The notes: generated by a model not told the origin, from the letters alone. DNA of 64,000 nt from Yimella sp. cx-51 (GCF_017654605.1 NZ_CP072113.1:1488001-1552000), one strand, 5' to 3'. Numbered from the stretch's first letter, positions 21,553 through 31,444 are shown. Numbers and translations: made by a program.

Positions 21553-23745
21553 ATGAACGCTCCCGTGCAGCCGGCCGTAGAGATCACCGAGGTGCGGGTG
21601 CTCGAAGGCCCCAACCTCTACTTCCCGCGACCGGCAGGCAAGATCGCGCTGGAACTGCCGGGCTACTTCGAGGCCGACACCGAGGTCCTGCAACGCATCG
21701 GATCGCAGCTGAGCCTGCGCCGCCGGTCCGCGGGCGAGCCCGGTTCGGCCGAACGCCGTCAGTACGTCGTATCGCTCGTCGAACGGCTGGTGCGCCTGCT
21801 CGCGCTGGAGGTCGGCACCGCACGCCTGGGCGTACGCACCCGCCCCGTCGCCGAGCACGGTATCGTCGTGGCCTTCGTGCTGCGCTACCGCGGCCGGGTG
21901 CAAGCCCTCGCCGACGCCCTGGCGATCACGCTTCCGGCCATGCTGGACGGCACCCCGGCGAAGTCCGCCATTGCGTCAGCTGTCACCGCCCTTGCCGACG
22001 CACCACGCGGCGAAACGCTGCGTCCGTTGCGTCCGAAGGTGCCGATCGTCGCCGTGACCGGCACCAACGGCAAGACCACCACGACCAGGCTCATCGCCCA
22101 TCTCGCCATGACGGCCGGGCTGCGATGCGGATGGAGCTCCACCGATGGCGTACTCGTGCAAGGGGAGGTCGTCGAGCCGGGCGACTACTCGGGTCCGGCT
22201 GGCGCGCGAACTGCGTTGCAGGACAAGACGGTCGAGTTTGCCGTGCTGGAGACAGCGCGCGGCGGCATGCTGCTGAAAGGTCTCGGCACGGCCTACAACG
22301 ACGTGAGTGTCGTGACCAATGTCAGTGCCGATCACCTCGGGCAGAACGGCATCGACACCGTCGACCAGCTGGCCGAGGTGAAGGCGATCATCACCAAGGT
22401 CACCAAGCCGACCGGCTGGGTGGTGCTGAACGGCGACGACCCGCGCGTGTGGGCCATGCGCTCGACCGCCAGCGCACCGGTGTGGTGTTTCTCCCTCGAC
22501 CCCGAGTCACCGTCACTGCGCGAATCGCGCGAAGCAGGCGGACGCGGCATCACCGTCATCGACGGCGAGATCGTCGTGCTCATGCCGCATCAGCCCCCGC
22601 AGACCCTCGTGTCGGTGCTCGACGTCCCGATGACCATCTGTGGGCTCTCCCTGCACAACCTCGCCAACGCACTCGCGGGCGCGGCTGCGGGCCTGGCATC
22701 GGGCCTACCGACCGAGTCGGTCGTCGAGGGCTTGCGCACGTTCGCGCCGGACGCCGCCCACAATGCCGGCCGGATGAACATGTACTCGCTGCCGCTGGCC
22801 GATGGCGGCAACGTGACGGTGATTCTCGACATGGCACACAACGAGGGCGGCCTCGAGGCGCTGCTGCGCGTGGCGCGCGGCCTCTGCGAGCCAGGCTCGA
22901 ATGTCGTGCTGGGCCTCGGCACCGGTGGCGACCGCACCGACGATATTCTGCGCAACCTCGGCGAGATGGCCGGACTGGACGCAGACCGCGTGCACATCCA
23001 GCACAAGGCGAAATACCTGCGCGAGCGTTCGATGGAAGACCTCGAAGCCAAGTTCGTGGAGGGCCTGACGAGAGTCGGCGCCACGGCCGTGTCGAGTTCG
23101 CCGACCGAACTCGATGGCCTCCAGGCGCTCATCGCCGATGCCCACGACGGTGACGTGCTGCCGCTCATGACCCACGCCGATCGAGCACTTCTGCACGATT
23201 GGTTGTTGCAGCAGGGGGCCACGGAGGACGACGAGGAGACGGTGCGCCGCAAGGCGATTCGTGCCCGCGGCGAACACGAGGCCGAAGACCGCATCACCGC
23301 GCTGTGGGAGATGGACGATGCACAGGAGCGCATTCACGAAGCCACCCGCCTGCGCGCTGAATTTCCGTCGGACGCCCGGGTGCTCTACGAATACGCCGGC
23401 ACCTTCGACAGTGCCGGCGACGAAGAACCCGCCGTCGAGGCCTATGACGAGGCGCTGGCCGCCGGCCTGCGCGAACCCTTCCGCCGTCGTGCCCTCATCC
23501 AGAAGGCGTCCACCTTGCGTCACCTCGGCCGGTACGAGGAGTCGCTGCAGATCCTGGACGACTTGCGGGCCGCCTGGCCAGACAACGACGCCATCGCGAT
23601 CTTCCGGGCGCTGACCCTGAACGACATGGGGGAGCACGCCGTGGCCGCAGGCGATCTCGCGCGTTTCCTCGTGGCGCAGTCGACCCACGGGGATATCGAG
23701 CGGTACCGGCGATCGCTGACTCGGTTCACCGACGAACTCGGCTGA
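21553..23745 (+). CDS. CphA-like Mur ligase lacking ATP-grasp, with TPR tail
   Basis: 730 residues in three parts. Residues ~10-130 match the N-domain of the neighbouring cyanophycin synthetase: RVLEGPNLYF against RVYRGPNVWS, and an ungapped match of 70-88 to CphA 86-104 in which CphA His90 and His94 are Ser74 and Arg78 here. Residues ~163-555 are a Mur-ligase domain with P-loop GTNGKTTTTR (170-179), ETARGGML and DMAHNEGG (426-433). Residues ~575-725 are helical TPR-like repeats. The ATP-grasp domain present in CphA (~225-470) is absent. ATG start; TAGAGT ends 7 nt before it. Convergent with cphA. The Mur half adds Arg in CphA, so a side-chain ligase or polymer-processing role is my inference. 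Confidence 0.85.
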   Translation: MNAPVQPAVEITEVRVLEGPNLYFPRPAGKIALELPGYFEADTEVLQRIGSQLSLRRRSAGEPGSAERRQYVVSLVERLVRLLALEVGTARLGVRTRPVAEHGIVVAFVLRYRGRVQALADALAITLPAMLDGTPAKSAIASAVTALADAPRGETLRPLRPKVPIVAVTGTNGKTTTTRLIAHLAMTAGLRCGWSSTDGVLVQGEVVEPGDYSGPAGARTALQDKTVEFAVLETARGGMLLKGLGTAYNDVSVVTNVSADHLGQNGIDTVDQLAEVKAIITKVTKPTGWVVLNGDDPRVWAMRSTASAPVWCFSLDPESPSLRESREAGGRGITVIDGEIVVLMPHQPPQTLVSVLDVPMTICGLSLHNLANALAGAAAGLASGLPTESVVEGLRTFAPDAAHNAGRMNMYSLPLADGGNVTVILDMAHNEGGLEALLRVARGLCEPGSNVVLGLGTGGDRTDDILRNLGEMAGLDADRVHIQHKAKYLRERSMEDLEAKFVEGLTRVGATAVSSSPTELDGLQALIADAHDGDVLPLMTHADRALLHDWLLQQGATEDDEETVRRKAIRARGEHEAEDRITALWEMDDAQERIHEATRLRAEFPSDARVLYEYAGTFDSAGDEEPAVEAYDEALAAGLREPFRRRALIQKASTLRHLGRYEESLQILDDLRAAWPDNDAIAIFRALTLNDMGEHAVAAGDLARFLVAQSTHGDIERYRRSLTRFTDELG

Positions 23746-23786
23746 GCCGGGTTCCGTTACCGCGCTCCTTCCTCACGAGGGTTCAA

Positions 23787-23820
23787 CCGCCGGTGGTCAA
23801 GAGGTCCCAACCACCGGCGG
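23787..23820. terminator. Bidirectional terminator between CphA-like gene and cphA
   Basis: Perfect 11-bp inverted repeat (CCGCCGGTGGT at 23787-23797, complement at 23810-23820) with a 12-nt loop, in the 81-bp gap between two convergent genes. Confidence 0.8.
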
Positions 23821-23826
23821 GGCGGT

Positions 23827-26676
23827 CTACTCCTCCGGACGTTCGAGGGCCTCGCGCAGTTCGCGCTCGTCCGCTTCCATCGCCGACTCGGCCTCCGCTG
23901 CCAACTCCTGCGGGTCGAGGTCGGGGTCGCCGGGCTGCTCGTCGCTGAATCGCGCACCCGCTTGGGCGGTGCGGCTGAACTCCTCGAGCTCGGTGAGCAC
24001 CTTCGCGTGCTGATCAACGCACAGGACGACCACATCACCGGGGTTGGCACGCAGTACGGCGTGACGCACGGCGTCCAACTCACCGAGCACGACCTCGATC
24101 TGGCGCAGACGTGCTCCGGCTGCTTGGGCCTCCTTGGCACCCTCGACCAACAGCGCCGCGGCCTCCCCGGGCGCACGCCGCCGCAGGTTCTCGTCCTCGC
24201 GCATGATCAACACGTCGAAGTGCTGGGCGGCGATGCGGGCGAGTTCGCGGATGTCTTCGTCGCGGCGGTCACCGGCGGCACCGATCATGCCGATGCGCGA
24301 GATGCGCTGCTCGGTCGCGCCCTGACGCTGCGTGACGTATGCCTCGACGAACTCGCCGAGCTTCTCCATGCCGGGCGGGTTGTGGCAGTAGTCGACGAAG
24401 ACCTCGGCGTTGTTGAGCTCGACGAGGTTGAGGCGTCCGGGGGAGAGGTAGTACGACGTGGTGAACGTGCGCAGACCCTGTCGGATGTCGTGCAACGGTG
24501 CACCCGCAGCGAAGGCAGCACCGGCCGCGGCCAGGGCGTTCGCGACGTTCATCCGGGCTGCGCCGCCGAAGGTGGACGGCAACAGGTGGGTCCACGCCAG
24601 GGGCATCGATCGGCGGCCCTGCTTCAGCACGATCATCTCGCCGCGCTCGGACGGCTCCAGCACCACCGCACGCGCACCGCGGCGGCAACGCTCCTCGATG
24701 AAGTCGCGCACCGGCGACCCGGGCGCCTCCATCGAGAACCACACGATGGTGCCGCTGCACCGGCGGCGCATCTGCCGCACCAGCGGGTCATCGGCGTTGA
24801 GCACCGCGAACCCGTGGCGCGGAACCGCTTCTACGACAACGGCTTTGACGTTGGCGAGGTCTTCGAGGGAGTCGACGCCGCGCATGCCGAGGTGGTCGGC
24901 CTGGATGTTGGTGACGACCGCGATGTCGTTGCGGTCGTAGCCGAGGCCCTCGCGCAGGATCCCACCGCGGGCGACCTCCATGACCGCGAAGTCGACGCGC
25001 GGGTTTTGCAGCACCATCCGCGCCGAGCGCGGGCCAGAGGCGTCGGCCTTGATGACGAGGCGTTCGTCGATGACGATGCCGTCGGTGGAGGTCATGCCGA
25101 CCTTGCGACCCAGGCCCTTCATGATGTGGGCCAGCATGCGGGAGGTCGTTGTCTTGCCGTTCGTGCCGGTGACGGCCACGATCGGCACCCGCGACTGGGC
25201 ACCGGGCGGGAAGAGCAGGTCGACGACCGGCTTGGCGATGAACTGCGGCTCGCCCACGGTCGGGTGAGTGTGCATCCGGAAACCGGGTGCCGCATTGACC
25301 TCGCAGATCGCGCCGCCGGTCTCGCGCACTGGCGCGGTGATGTCGGGGCAGATGAAGTCGATGCCGGCGACGTCCAGGCCGATCATCCGCGCCGCTTCCT
25401 CGGCGATCTCGATGTTGTCGGGGTGGGCGTCGAAGGTGCGGTCGACACTGATTCCGCCGGTCGACATGTTGCCGGTCAGCGCCAGCTTCACCATCTTCTC
25501 CGCGGGCGGCACGTCGTCCATGCCGAATCCTTGGTCGCGCACGAGTTCGATTGCCGCGTCGTCCACCTTGATACGGGTGAGCACCTTCTCGTGGCCGACA
25601 CCACGGCGCGGGTCGGAGTTGGTGATCTCGACCAGTTCGCTCACGGTGTGCTCGCCGTCTCCGACCACGTGGGCGGGCACGCGCTCGGCGATGGCTGCCA
25701 TCCGGCCGCCGACGATGAGGCAGCGGTAGTCCTTGCCGGTGATGAACGACTCCACCTGCACGACGCCGCGCCGTGATTGCTCCTGCGCGATCGGGAATGC
25801 CGTTCGGACGTCCTCGTCGGAGGTCAGGTTGAGGCAGACGCCGCGGCCGTGGTTGCCGTCGAGCGGCTTGACGACCACCGGGTAACCCACGCGGCCGGCC
25901 GCAGCGACGGCGCCCTCGACGGTGCGCACGCTCTCGGCCTTGGGCACGGGCAGACCGGCCGAGCCCAGCAGCTTGGTGGTGAGGTCCTTGTCGCCGGCGA
26001 TGTCGACGGCGAGGGCCGAGGTCTGGGAGGTCATGGTTGCGCGGATGCGCTGGGCGTAGACACCCTGGCCGAGCTGCACCAGGGAGTACTGGTTGAGCCG
26101 CGTCCACGGAATGTCACGGCTGACTGCCTCCTCGATGATGGCCGCCGTTGACGGCCCGAAGGCGGTGCGTCCAGCGCGGGCGAGGAAGTCGTCGAGCTCG
26201 GTCGGGAAGTGGAAGTCGTCCTCGGGTTGCACCAAGTGGTTGACCAGTCGGGCGGCCAGCTCACCGGCGGCCAGCCCGACACGCTCGTCGACGAAGCCGT
26301 AGATCACGTTGTAGATGCCGGTCTCGCCCTTGACCGCCCGTGTCTTGCCCCGACGCATGTCGTGGCCGGCTTCCTGCTGCAGTTGCAAGGCGATGTGCTC
26401 GGTGACATGGCCGAGCCAGGTGCCTTCCCGGAGCCGTTCGACGAAGCCGCCGCGGGTGCCGCGTGAGCAGGTGTGCTCCTTGATGCCCGGAAGGCACTCG
26501 ATGAGCTTGTCGGTGAACTCGGGGATGAGGTTGGTGGGGTAGTCCTCGAGTCCGCCGAGGTCGACGACCAGGTGGATCGCGGGCTCGTACGACCAGACGT
26601 TGGGACCGCGGTAGACCCGGGTGGAGCGGATGGTCAGGTCAGGGGTGGGGCCGCCGGAAACTACTTCGTTGTTCAT
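23827..26676 (-). CDS. cphA: Cyanophycin synthetase
   Basis: Polymerises aspartate with arginine side chains into cyanophycin, a nitrogen reserve. 949 residues: N-domain (~1-160) with an HxxEH motif at 90-94; ATP-grasp domain (~225-470; KPLDGNHGRGV, ICEVNAAPGFRMHTHP) that adds Asp to the backbone; Mur-ligase domain (~495-880; GTNGKTTTSR at 504-513, MEVARGGILREGLGY, DYCHNPPGM) that adds Arg. All parts needed for full CphA are present. The C-terminus ends in an acidic tail of ~45 residues. ATG at 26676 with GGAG 8 nt upstream. It follows cphB by 25 bp in the glgC-serB-cphB-cphA string. Confidence 0.96.
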   Translation of the reverse strand: MNNEVVSGGPTPDLTIRSTRVYRGPNVWSYEPAIHLVVDLGGLEDYPTNLIPEFTDKLIECLPGIKEHTCSRGTRGGFVERLREGTWLGHVTEHIALQLQQEAGHDMRRGKTRAVKGETGIYNVIYGFVDERVGLAAGELAARLVNHLVQPEDDFHFPTELDDFLARAGRTAFGPSTAAIIEEAVSRDIPWTRLNQYSLVQLGQGVYAQRIRATMTSQTSALAVDIAGDKDLTTKLLGSAGLPVPKAESVRTVEGAVAAAGRVGYPVVVKPLDGNHGRGVCLNLTSDEDVRTAFPIAQEQSRRGVVQVESFITGKDYRCLIVGGRMAAIAERVPAHVVGDGEHTVSELVEITNSDPRRGVGHEKVLTRIKVDDAAIELVRDQGFGMDDVPPAEKMVKLALTGNMSTGGISVDRTFDAHPDNIEIAEEAARMIGLDVAGIDFICPDITAPVRETGGAICEVNAAPGFRMHTHPTVGEPQFIAKPVVDLLFPPGAQSRVPIVAVTGTNGKTTTSRMLAHIMKGLGRKVGMTSTDGIVIDERLVIKADASGPRSARMVLQNPRVDFAVMEVARGGILREGLGYDRNDIAVVTNIQADHLGMRGVDSLEDLANVKAVVVEAVPRHGFAVLNADDPLVRQMRRRCSGTIVWFSMEAPGSPVRDFIEERCRRGARAVVLEPSERGEMIVLKQGRRSMPLAWTHLLPSTFGGAARMNVANALAAAGAAFAAGAPLHDIRQGLRTFTTSYYLSPGRLNLVELNNAEVFVDYCHNPPGMEKLGEFVEAYVTQRQGATEQRISRIGMIGAAGDRRDEDIRELARIAAQHFDVLIMREDENLRRRAPGEAAALLVEGAKEAQAAGARLRQIEVVLGELDAVRHAVLRANPGDVVVLCVDQHAKVLTELEEFSRTAQAGARFSDEQPGDPDLDPQELAAEAESAMEADERELREALERPEE

Positions 26677-26701
26677 GTGTGGACTCCAGTCTCGCGGGGG
26701 C

Positions 26702-27589
26702 TCAGAGGTGGCGCAGGGCCGCTGCGGCGGTGGCGGTGTCGTGCCGGTCTCGACCGGCCTGCACCGAGACATCGGCGTACTGCTCCACGAATTCGGTCAA
26801 GCTCGCCGTGGGCAGATCAAAAGTGGCTCCGTAGGGGAGGGTGTGCACGACCGCGCCGGTGACCAGCAGGGGCGCATCCCGGCGGGCTTCATGGGCGTCG
26901 GTGATCGCATTGCGGGCGTCGACCACGAAGACCGCGCCACTGCCCACCACGGTCAGGGTGGTCTCGTCGGTGATCTCGGCTGCGGTGTCCTCGTCGATGC
27001 CCATGCCGAGCAGGGACGGCGACCCAGCCACCAGTGAGAGCAGGCGGCCATAGCGCGCACGCTGGTCGAAGTGCTGGTCGACGATCACTCCGGGCAGCAG
27101 ACCGAGCCCCACCGTCAACTGGGACGACCTCTGGCGAGGGGTCACGCCTTCTTCGCCCATCGAAATCATGAACTGGCTCATGATCGAGGCGCCCGCAGAG
27201 GTGCCGGCGATCACCGCGCCGCGCTGGTAGGCGCGCAGCAGTGCAGCGCCCAGTGGAGTGCCGACGATCAACTGGCTGAGCTTGAGCTGGTTTCCGCCGG
27301 AGATGAAGACACCGGTCGCATCGTCGACGATTGCGGCCAGTTCGTCGTCGTTGCTGGCTTGCCGGTTGGTGGGGTTGACGGCGCTGACCTTCTCGCATCC
27401 GAGTCTGGTGAAGACGGTCGAGTAGACCTCGATGACCTCGTCCGGCACCGATGAGGCTGTCGGAATGACGACCAACCGTGACTTGCGCCCGCCCGCGAGG
27501 CGGACGAAGCGGCGCAGGATGGTGACCCGGCCGACCTTGTCCTCCGCGCCGCCGATGATGAGCAGGGAGCGAGAGCCAGGTTTACGCAT
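26702..27589 (-). CDS. cphB: Cyanophycinase
   Basis: Serine exopeptidase that cuts cyanophycin into beta-Asp-Arg dipeptides. 295 residues, with nucleophile Ser131 in AGTSAGAS, His173 in VDQHFDQRARYGRLL and Glu200 in GIDEDTAAE, almost the same numbering as the Ser132/His174/Glu201 triad known from cyanobacterial CphB. ATG at 27589 overlaps the serB stop by 8 bp; TACAAT (27597-27602) ends 7 nt before it, so it may also have its own leaderless promoter inside serB. An upstream in-frame start would add 14 residues. Confidence 0.94.
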   Translation of the reverse strand: MRKPGSRSLLIIGGAEDKVGRVTILRRFVRLAGGRKSRLVVIPTASSVPDEVIEVYSTVFTRLGCEKVSAVNPTNRQASNDDELAAIVDDATGVFISGGNQLKLSQLIVGTPLGAALLRAYQRGAVIAGTSAGASIMSQFMISMGEEGVTPRQRSSQLTVGLGLLPGVIVDQHFDQRARYGRLLSLVAGSPSLLGMGIDEDTAAEITDETTLTVVGSGAVFVVDARNAITDAHEARRDAPLLVTGAVVHTLPYGATFDLPTASLTEFVEQYADVSVQAGRDRHDTATAAAALRHL

Positions 27590-28799
27590 GGGTGGGATTG
27601 TAGGGATCGGCAGCACCCGCGGTGTCGGCATCCTCGATGTCGTCGCGGGAAATACCCAACAAGAAGAGCACTGTGTCGAGATACGGCACGTTCACGGTGG
27701 TGTCTGCCTGCTGCTGCACCACCGGTTTGGCGTTGAAGGCGATGCCCATACCGGAGGCTGCCAGCATGTCGAGATCGTTGGCGCCGTCCCCGACAGCGAC
27801 CGTGCGCTCGATCGGCAGACCGTCCTGCTCAGCCCAGGCACGCAATCGGCGGGCCTTCTCGGCGCGGTCGACCACGGCGCCTTCGACCCGTCCGGTGAGT
27901 CGGCCACCGGCTACCTCGAGGGCATTGGCGTGCGCGTGGTCGATGCCGAGTTCAGCGGCGAGTGGGCCGACGATCTCGATGAATCCACCTGACACCACAC
28001 CGACGGTGTAACCGAGACGCTTCACGGTGCGCACGAGGGTCGCTGCTCCGGGACTGAGACGCACCTGCGAGCGCACCTCGTCCAGCACCGAAACCGGAAG
28101 TCCGGCAAGGGTTTTCACGCGTTCGTGCAGGCTTTCGGCGAAGTCGAGCTCGCCGCGCATCGCGCGTTCGGTGACGGCGGCGACCTCCTGTTCGCGGCCG
28201 GCGTGACGGGCCAGCAGCTCGATGACCTCGTCGCGGATCAGCGTGCTGTCGACGTCCATGACCAGCAGGCGGCGGCCGCGTCGTGCCAGCCCGCCGGGTG
28301 CGACCGCGATGTCGACCTCCAACTCGGCAGCGAGCAATGAGAGGGTGCGGCGTAGTTGCACCACGTCGGCACCGGAGATGTCGAACTCCAGCGCGGTCAC
28401 CGGATCGCGCGCCAGACGCCGGATGCGGTCGATGTTGGCTCCTGATTCGGCAACTGCGGCACTGATCGTGGCGAGGGTGTCGGAGGAGAGCCGAGGAGCC
28501 AGCACCACTAGATAGGCACGCCCAGGTCGGCGAGCGGGGTTGTCACCGCGGCCGTCGTGCAGATCGAGTTGGAGAGCGTGCTCGCCGGCCCATTGCTGCA
28601 GCGCCGGACGCTGTGCCATGACCGCCTCGGCCTGGTCAGTGAGCACACACAATGTCAGCCGCCCACGCACCACCACCTGCTCGAGGTCGAGCACCGCTGC
28701 GTGCGACGGAAGTTGCTGCAGCAGGGAGGTGGTGATGCCGGGTTGGTCGGTGGCGCTGACGGTGAGCAGGACGGTGTCGGAGGGAGTGTTGCCACTCAC
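27582..28799 (-). CDS. serB: Phosphoserine phosphatase
   Basis: Last step of serine synthesis, removing phosphate from phosphoserine. 405 residues: N-terminal ACT-type regulatory region (~residues 8-170) and C-terminal HAD phosphatase with [21 protein letters not shown] (nucleophile Asp), [11 protein letters not shown] and [29 protein letters not shown] start overlapping the glgC stop by 4 bp. Its 3' end overlaps cphB. Serine synthesis is not an obvious partner of glycogen or cyanophycin genes, so the tight packing is notable. Confidence 0.95.
   Translation of the reverse strand: MSGNTPSDTVLLTVSATDQPGITTSLLQQLPSHAAVLDLEQVVVRGRLTLCVLTDQAEAVMAQRPALQQWAGEHALQLDLHDGRGDNPARRPGRAYLVVLAPRLSSDTLATISAAVAESGANIDRIRRLARDPVTALEFDISGADVVQLRRTLSLLAAELEVDIAVAPGGLARRGRRLLVMDVDSTLIRDEVIELLARHAGREQEVAAVTERAMRGELDFAESLHERVKTLAGLPVSVLDEVRSQVRLSPGAATLVRTVKRLGYTVGVVSGGFIEIVGPLAAELGIDHAHANALEVAGGRLTGRVEGAVVDRAEKARRLRAWAEQDGLPIERTVAVGDGANDLDMLAASGMGIAFNAKPVVQQQADTTVNVPYLDTVLFLLGISRDDIEDADTAGAADPYNPTHA
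27597..27602 (-). promoter_or_regulatory. Candidate internal -10 box for cphB
   Basis: TACAAT on the minus strand within the last codons of serB, 7 nt before the cphB ATG. It matches the sigma-A -10 consensus at five of six positions and would give a leaderless cphB(-cphA) transcript. Confidence 0.4.
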
Positions 28800-30043
28800 G
28801 ACTCGATGACCGTCCCCTTGCCGACGACGACAATGCCGGACTCGGTGACGGTGAAGCCGCGTGCCCGGTCGTGCTCGTGATCGATGCCGATCAACACACC
28901 GGCCGGCACGTTGACGTCCTTGTCGATGATCGCCCGTCGGATGCGGCAGTTGCGGCCGATGTCGACGTTCTGCATGATCACCGAGTCGCTGACCTCCGCA
29001 AAGCTGTGCGTACGCACGTTCGGCGAGAGCACCGAGTTGCGAATCGTCGAACCACTGATGATGCAGCCCTGCGAGATGATCGACCCCACCGCATAGCCGG
29101 CGATGTCGGAGGCACCGGTGGTGAACTTTGCCGGCGGGTAGTTGCCCGGGCTGGTGCGGATCGGCCAGTCGTAGTTGTAGACGTTGAAGACCGGGTGGAT
29201 CGAGGTGAGGTCCATGTGGGCCTCGTAGTAGGAGTCGATCGTTCCGACATCGCGCCAGTAGCCGAAGTCACGCTCGGTGGCGCCGGGCACCTGGTTGTCG
29301 CGGAAGTCGTAGGCGTAGGCCTCGCCGCGCTCGACGAACCACGGGATGATGTCGCCGCCCATGTCGTGGGAGCTCTCGTCGTTCTCGGCGTCCGTGACGA
29401 CGGCTTCCTCCAGAGCGGAGGTCGTGAAGATGTAGTTGCCCATCGACGCGAGCACTTCGCTGGGGCTGTCGGCCAGACCCTGCGGGTTCTTAGGCTTCTC
29501 CAGGAAGGCCCGCACCTTTCTGGTCTCGCCGTCCTCCAGATCGATGACGCCGAACTGATCAGCCAACTCGATCGGCTGACGGATGGCCGCGACGGTGGCG
29601 GCCGCGCCGGAAGCGATGTGCTGGTCGAGCATCTGGGAGAAGTCCATGCGGTAGACGTGGTCGGCTCCGACGACCACCACGTAGTCGGGCTTCTCGTCAT
29701 GGATGAGGTTGAGGCTCTGGTAGATCGCGTCGGCCGACCCGGCGAACCAACTTTTGCCCACGCGTTGCTGCGCCGGCACGGGCGCGACGTAGTTGTCGAG
29801 CATCGTCGACATACGCCACGTCTTGGTGATGTGACGGTCGAGGCTGTGCGACTTGTACTGCGTCAGCACCACGATCTTCAGGTAGGAGCTGTTGACCAGG
29901 TTGGTCAACGCGAAGTCGATGAGGCGGTAGATGCCACCGAAGGGGACGGCCGGTTTGGCGCGATCCTGGGTGAGTGGCATGAGGCGCTTTCCTTCGCCTC
30001 CTGCCAGGACGATCGCGAGCACGTGAGGACCTTTGGCAACCAT
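28796..30043 (-). CDS. glgC: Glucose-1-phosphate adenylyltransferase
   Basis: Makes ADP-glucose, the committed precursor for glycogen. 415 residues with [28 protein letters not shown] (catalytic N-terminus), [20 protein letters not shown] and a left-handed beta-helix C-terminus with [17 protein letters not shown] repeats. ATG start; TAGGTT (complement of 30050-30055) ends 6 nt before it. Divergent from glgA with 87 bp between. Head of a four-gene string through cphA. Confidence 0.96.
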   Translation of the reverse strand: MVAKGPHVLAIVLAGGEGKRLMPLTQDRAKPAVPFGGIYRLIDFALTNLVNSSYLKIVVLTQYKSHSLDRHITKTWRMSTMLDNYVAPVPAQQRVGKSWFAGSADAIYQSLNLIHDEKPDYVVVVGADHVYRMDFSQMLDQHIASGAAATVAAIRQPIELADQFGVIDLEDGETRKVRAFLEKPKNPQGLADSPSEVLASMGNYIFTTSALEEAVVTDAENDESSHDMGGDIIPWFVERGEAYAYDFRDNQVPGATERDFGYWRDVGTIDSYYEAHMDLTSIHPVFNVYNYDWPIRTSPGNYPPAKFTTGASDIAGYAVGSIISQGCIISGSTIRNSVLSPNVRTHSFAEVSDSVIMQNVDIGRNCRIRRAIIDKDVNVPAGVLIGIDHEHDRARGFTVTESGIVVVGKGTVIES

Positions 30044-30049
30044 GACTCC

Positions 30050-30124
30050 AACCTAGGTGCTACCGGTCAGTCACACAGAGATGCGCCGGAGACGTCTCGC
30101 AACCTGGGAGTAACCGGCTAGCGT
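30050..30124. promoter_or_regulatory. Divergent glgC/glgA promoter region
   Basis: The 87-bp gap carries an ACCTAGGT palindrome (30051-30058) that includes the glgC -10 (TAGGTT, minus strand, 6 nt from ATG). At the other end is a glgA -10 (TAGCGT, 30119-30124, 6 nt from ATG). Both transcripts would be leaderless. No clear -35 hexamers seen. Confidence 0.45.
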
Positions 30125-30130
30125 CGAGTC

Positions 30131-31342
30131 ATGCGAGTCGACGTGCTGACCAAGGAATACCCGCCCAACATCTACGGGGGAGCGGGGGTGCACGTCAGCG
30201 AATTGGTGCGTGCGCTGCGGGCTCTCGGCGACCAAGTGGTCGTTCGCGCCTTCGGTGAACCAGTGGAGGAGGCCGATACCTACGGCTACGCCGACCTGCC
30301 CGAACTCGCCGACGCCAACGCCGCCCTGAAGACTCTCGGCGTCGACCTGACGATGGCCCAGGACTGCGGCGGCGCCGACCTGGTGCATTCGCACACCTGG
30401 TACGCCAACATGGCCGGTCACCTCGCCTCACTCCTGCACGGGGTGCCCCACATCATCTCCGCGCACAGCCTCGAGCCGCTGCGCCCATGGAAGGCGGAGC
30501 AGCTGGGTGGCGGCTACCAGGTGTCGTCGTTCGTCGAACGCACCGCTTACGAAGGCGCGGCGTCGATCATCGCGGTCAGCGAAGGCATGCGTCAGGACGT
30601 GCTGCGCAGCTACCCCAGCCTCGATCCCGACAAGGTGCGGGTGATCCACAACGGCATCGATTCGCAGCTGTGGCAACGGGATTCGTCCGATGATGCACAG
30701 GAGTTCGTGCGCTCACACGGCATTGACCCGGACACCCCGTCGGTGGTCTTCGTCGGCCGCATCACCCGGCAGAAGGGCCTGCCTTACCTGTTGCGCGCCT
30801 GCCGCGAACTCCCGGAGGACGTCCAGCTCGTGCTCTGCGCCGGCGCTCCGGACACCCCCGAGATCATGGCCGAGGTCAAGGGTCTGGTCGATGAACTGCG
30901 CACCAACCGCAGCGCGCCCGTGGTGTGGATCGACGAGATGCTGCCTCGTCAGCGGGTCATCGCACTGCTTTCTGCTGCAACGGTTTTCGTCTGCCCGTCG
31001 GTGTACGAGCCGCTCGGCATCGTCAATCTCGAAGCGATGGCCTGCGAAGCAGCCGTCGTCGGCACGGCCACCGGCGGCATCCCCGAGGTGGTCGCCGACG
31101 GTGAGACCGGCTGGCTCGTGCCCATCGAGCAGGTCAGCGACGGCACCGGCACGCCGGTCGATCCGGACAAGTTCGTGGCTGATCTCGCCGCCACCCTCAC
31201 CGAAGCGGTCTCCGATCGTGCAGAGGCGGAGCGTCGCGGAGTGGCCGGACGACAGCGCGCAGTCGAACACTTCGGCTGGGATGCCATCGCAGAGAAGACC
31301 AGGAAGGCCTACGAAGAGGTGGCCGCGGCCTACATGGGCTGA
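30131..31342 (+). CDS. glgA: Glycogen synthase, Corynebacterium type (GT4)
   Basis: Retaining GT4 glycosyltransferase using ADP-glucose; related actinobacterial enzymes make glycogen or maltose-1-phosphate, and sequence alone does not separate the two. 403 residues with the N-terminal TKEYPPNIYGGAGVHVSELV loop, HSHTWYANMAG, ISAHSLEPLRPWK and the C-terminal donor site FVCPSVYEPLGIVNLEAMACE. TAGCGT ends 6 nt before the ATG. A hairpin follows about 40 bp after the stop. Confidence 0.94.
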   Translation: MRVDVLTKEYPPNIYGGAGVHVSELVRALRALGDQVVVRAFGEPVEEADTYGYADLPELADANAALKTLGVDLTMAQDCGGADLVHSHTWYANMAGHLASLLHGVPHIISAHSLEPLRPWKAEQLGGGYQVSSFVERTAYEGAASIIAVSEGMRQDVLRSYPSLDPDKVRVIHNGIDSQLWQRDSSDDAQEFVRSHGIDPDTPSVVFVGRITRQKGLPYLLRACRELPEDVQLVLCAGAPDTPEIMAEVKGLVDELRTNRSAPVVWIDEMLPRQRVIALLSAATVFVCPSVYEPLGIVNLEAMACEAAVVGTATGGIPEVVADGETGWLVPIEQVSDGTGTPVDPDKFVADLAATLTEAVSDRAEAERRGVAGRQRAVEHFGWDAIAEKTRKAYEEVAAAYMG

Positions 31343-31382
31343 GCGATCATGATCTGTCACTGTCTTGCTGCCCGAACCGCAT

Positions 31383-31404
31383 CTTGCGTGCTATAGCGCG
31401 CAAG
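31383..31404. terminator. Terminator between glgA and convergent hypothetical
   Basis: 9-bp stem (31383-31391 with 31396-31404, one G-T pair) around a TATA loop, in the gap between convergent genes; CATC/GATG could extend it past a bulge. Confidence 0.65.
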
Positions 31405-31444
31405 GGATGGATCGGGGAGCAAGTCAGTTCCGTTGGCGCGTTGC

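Noticed and set aside
23962-25776. 604-codon plus-strand frame across cphA
   Set aside because: Shadow of cphA; antisense of the conserved ATP-grasp and Mur domains.
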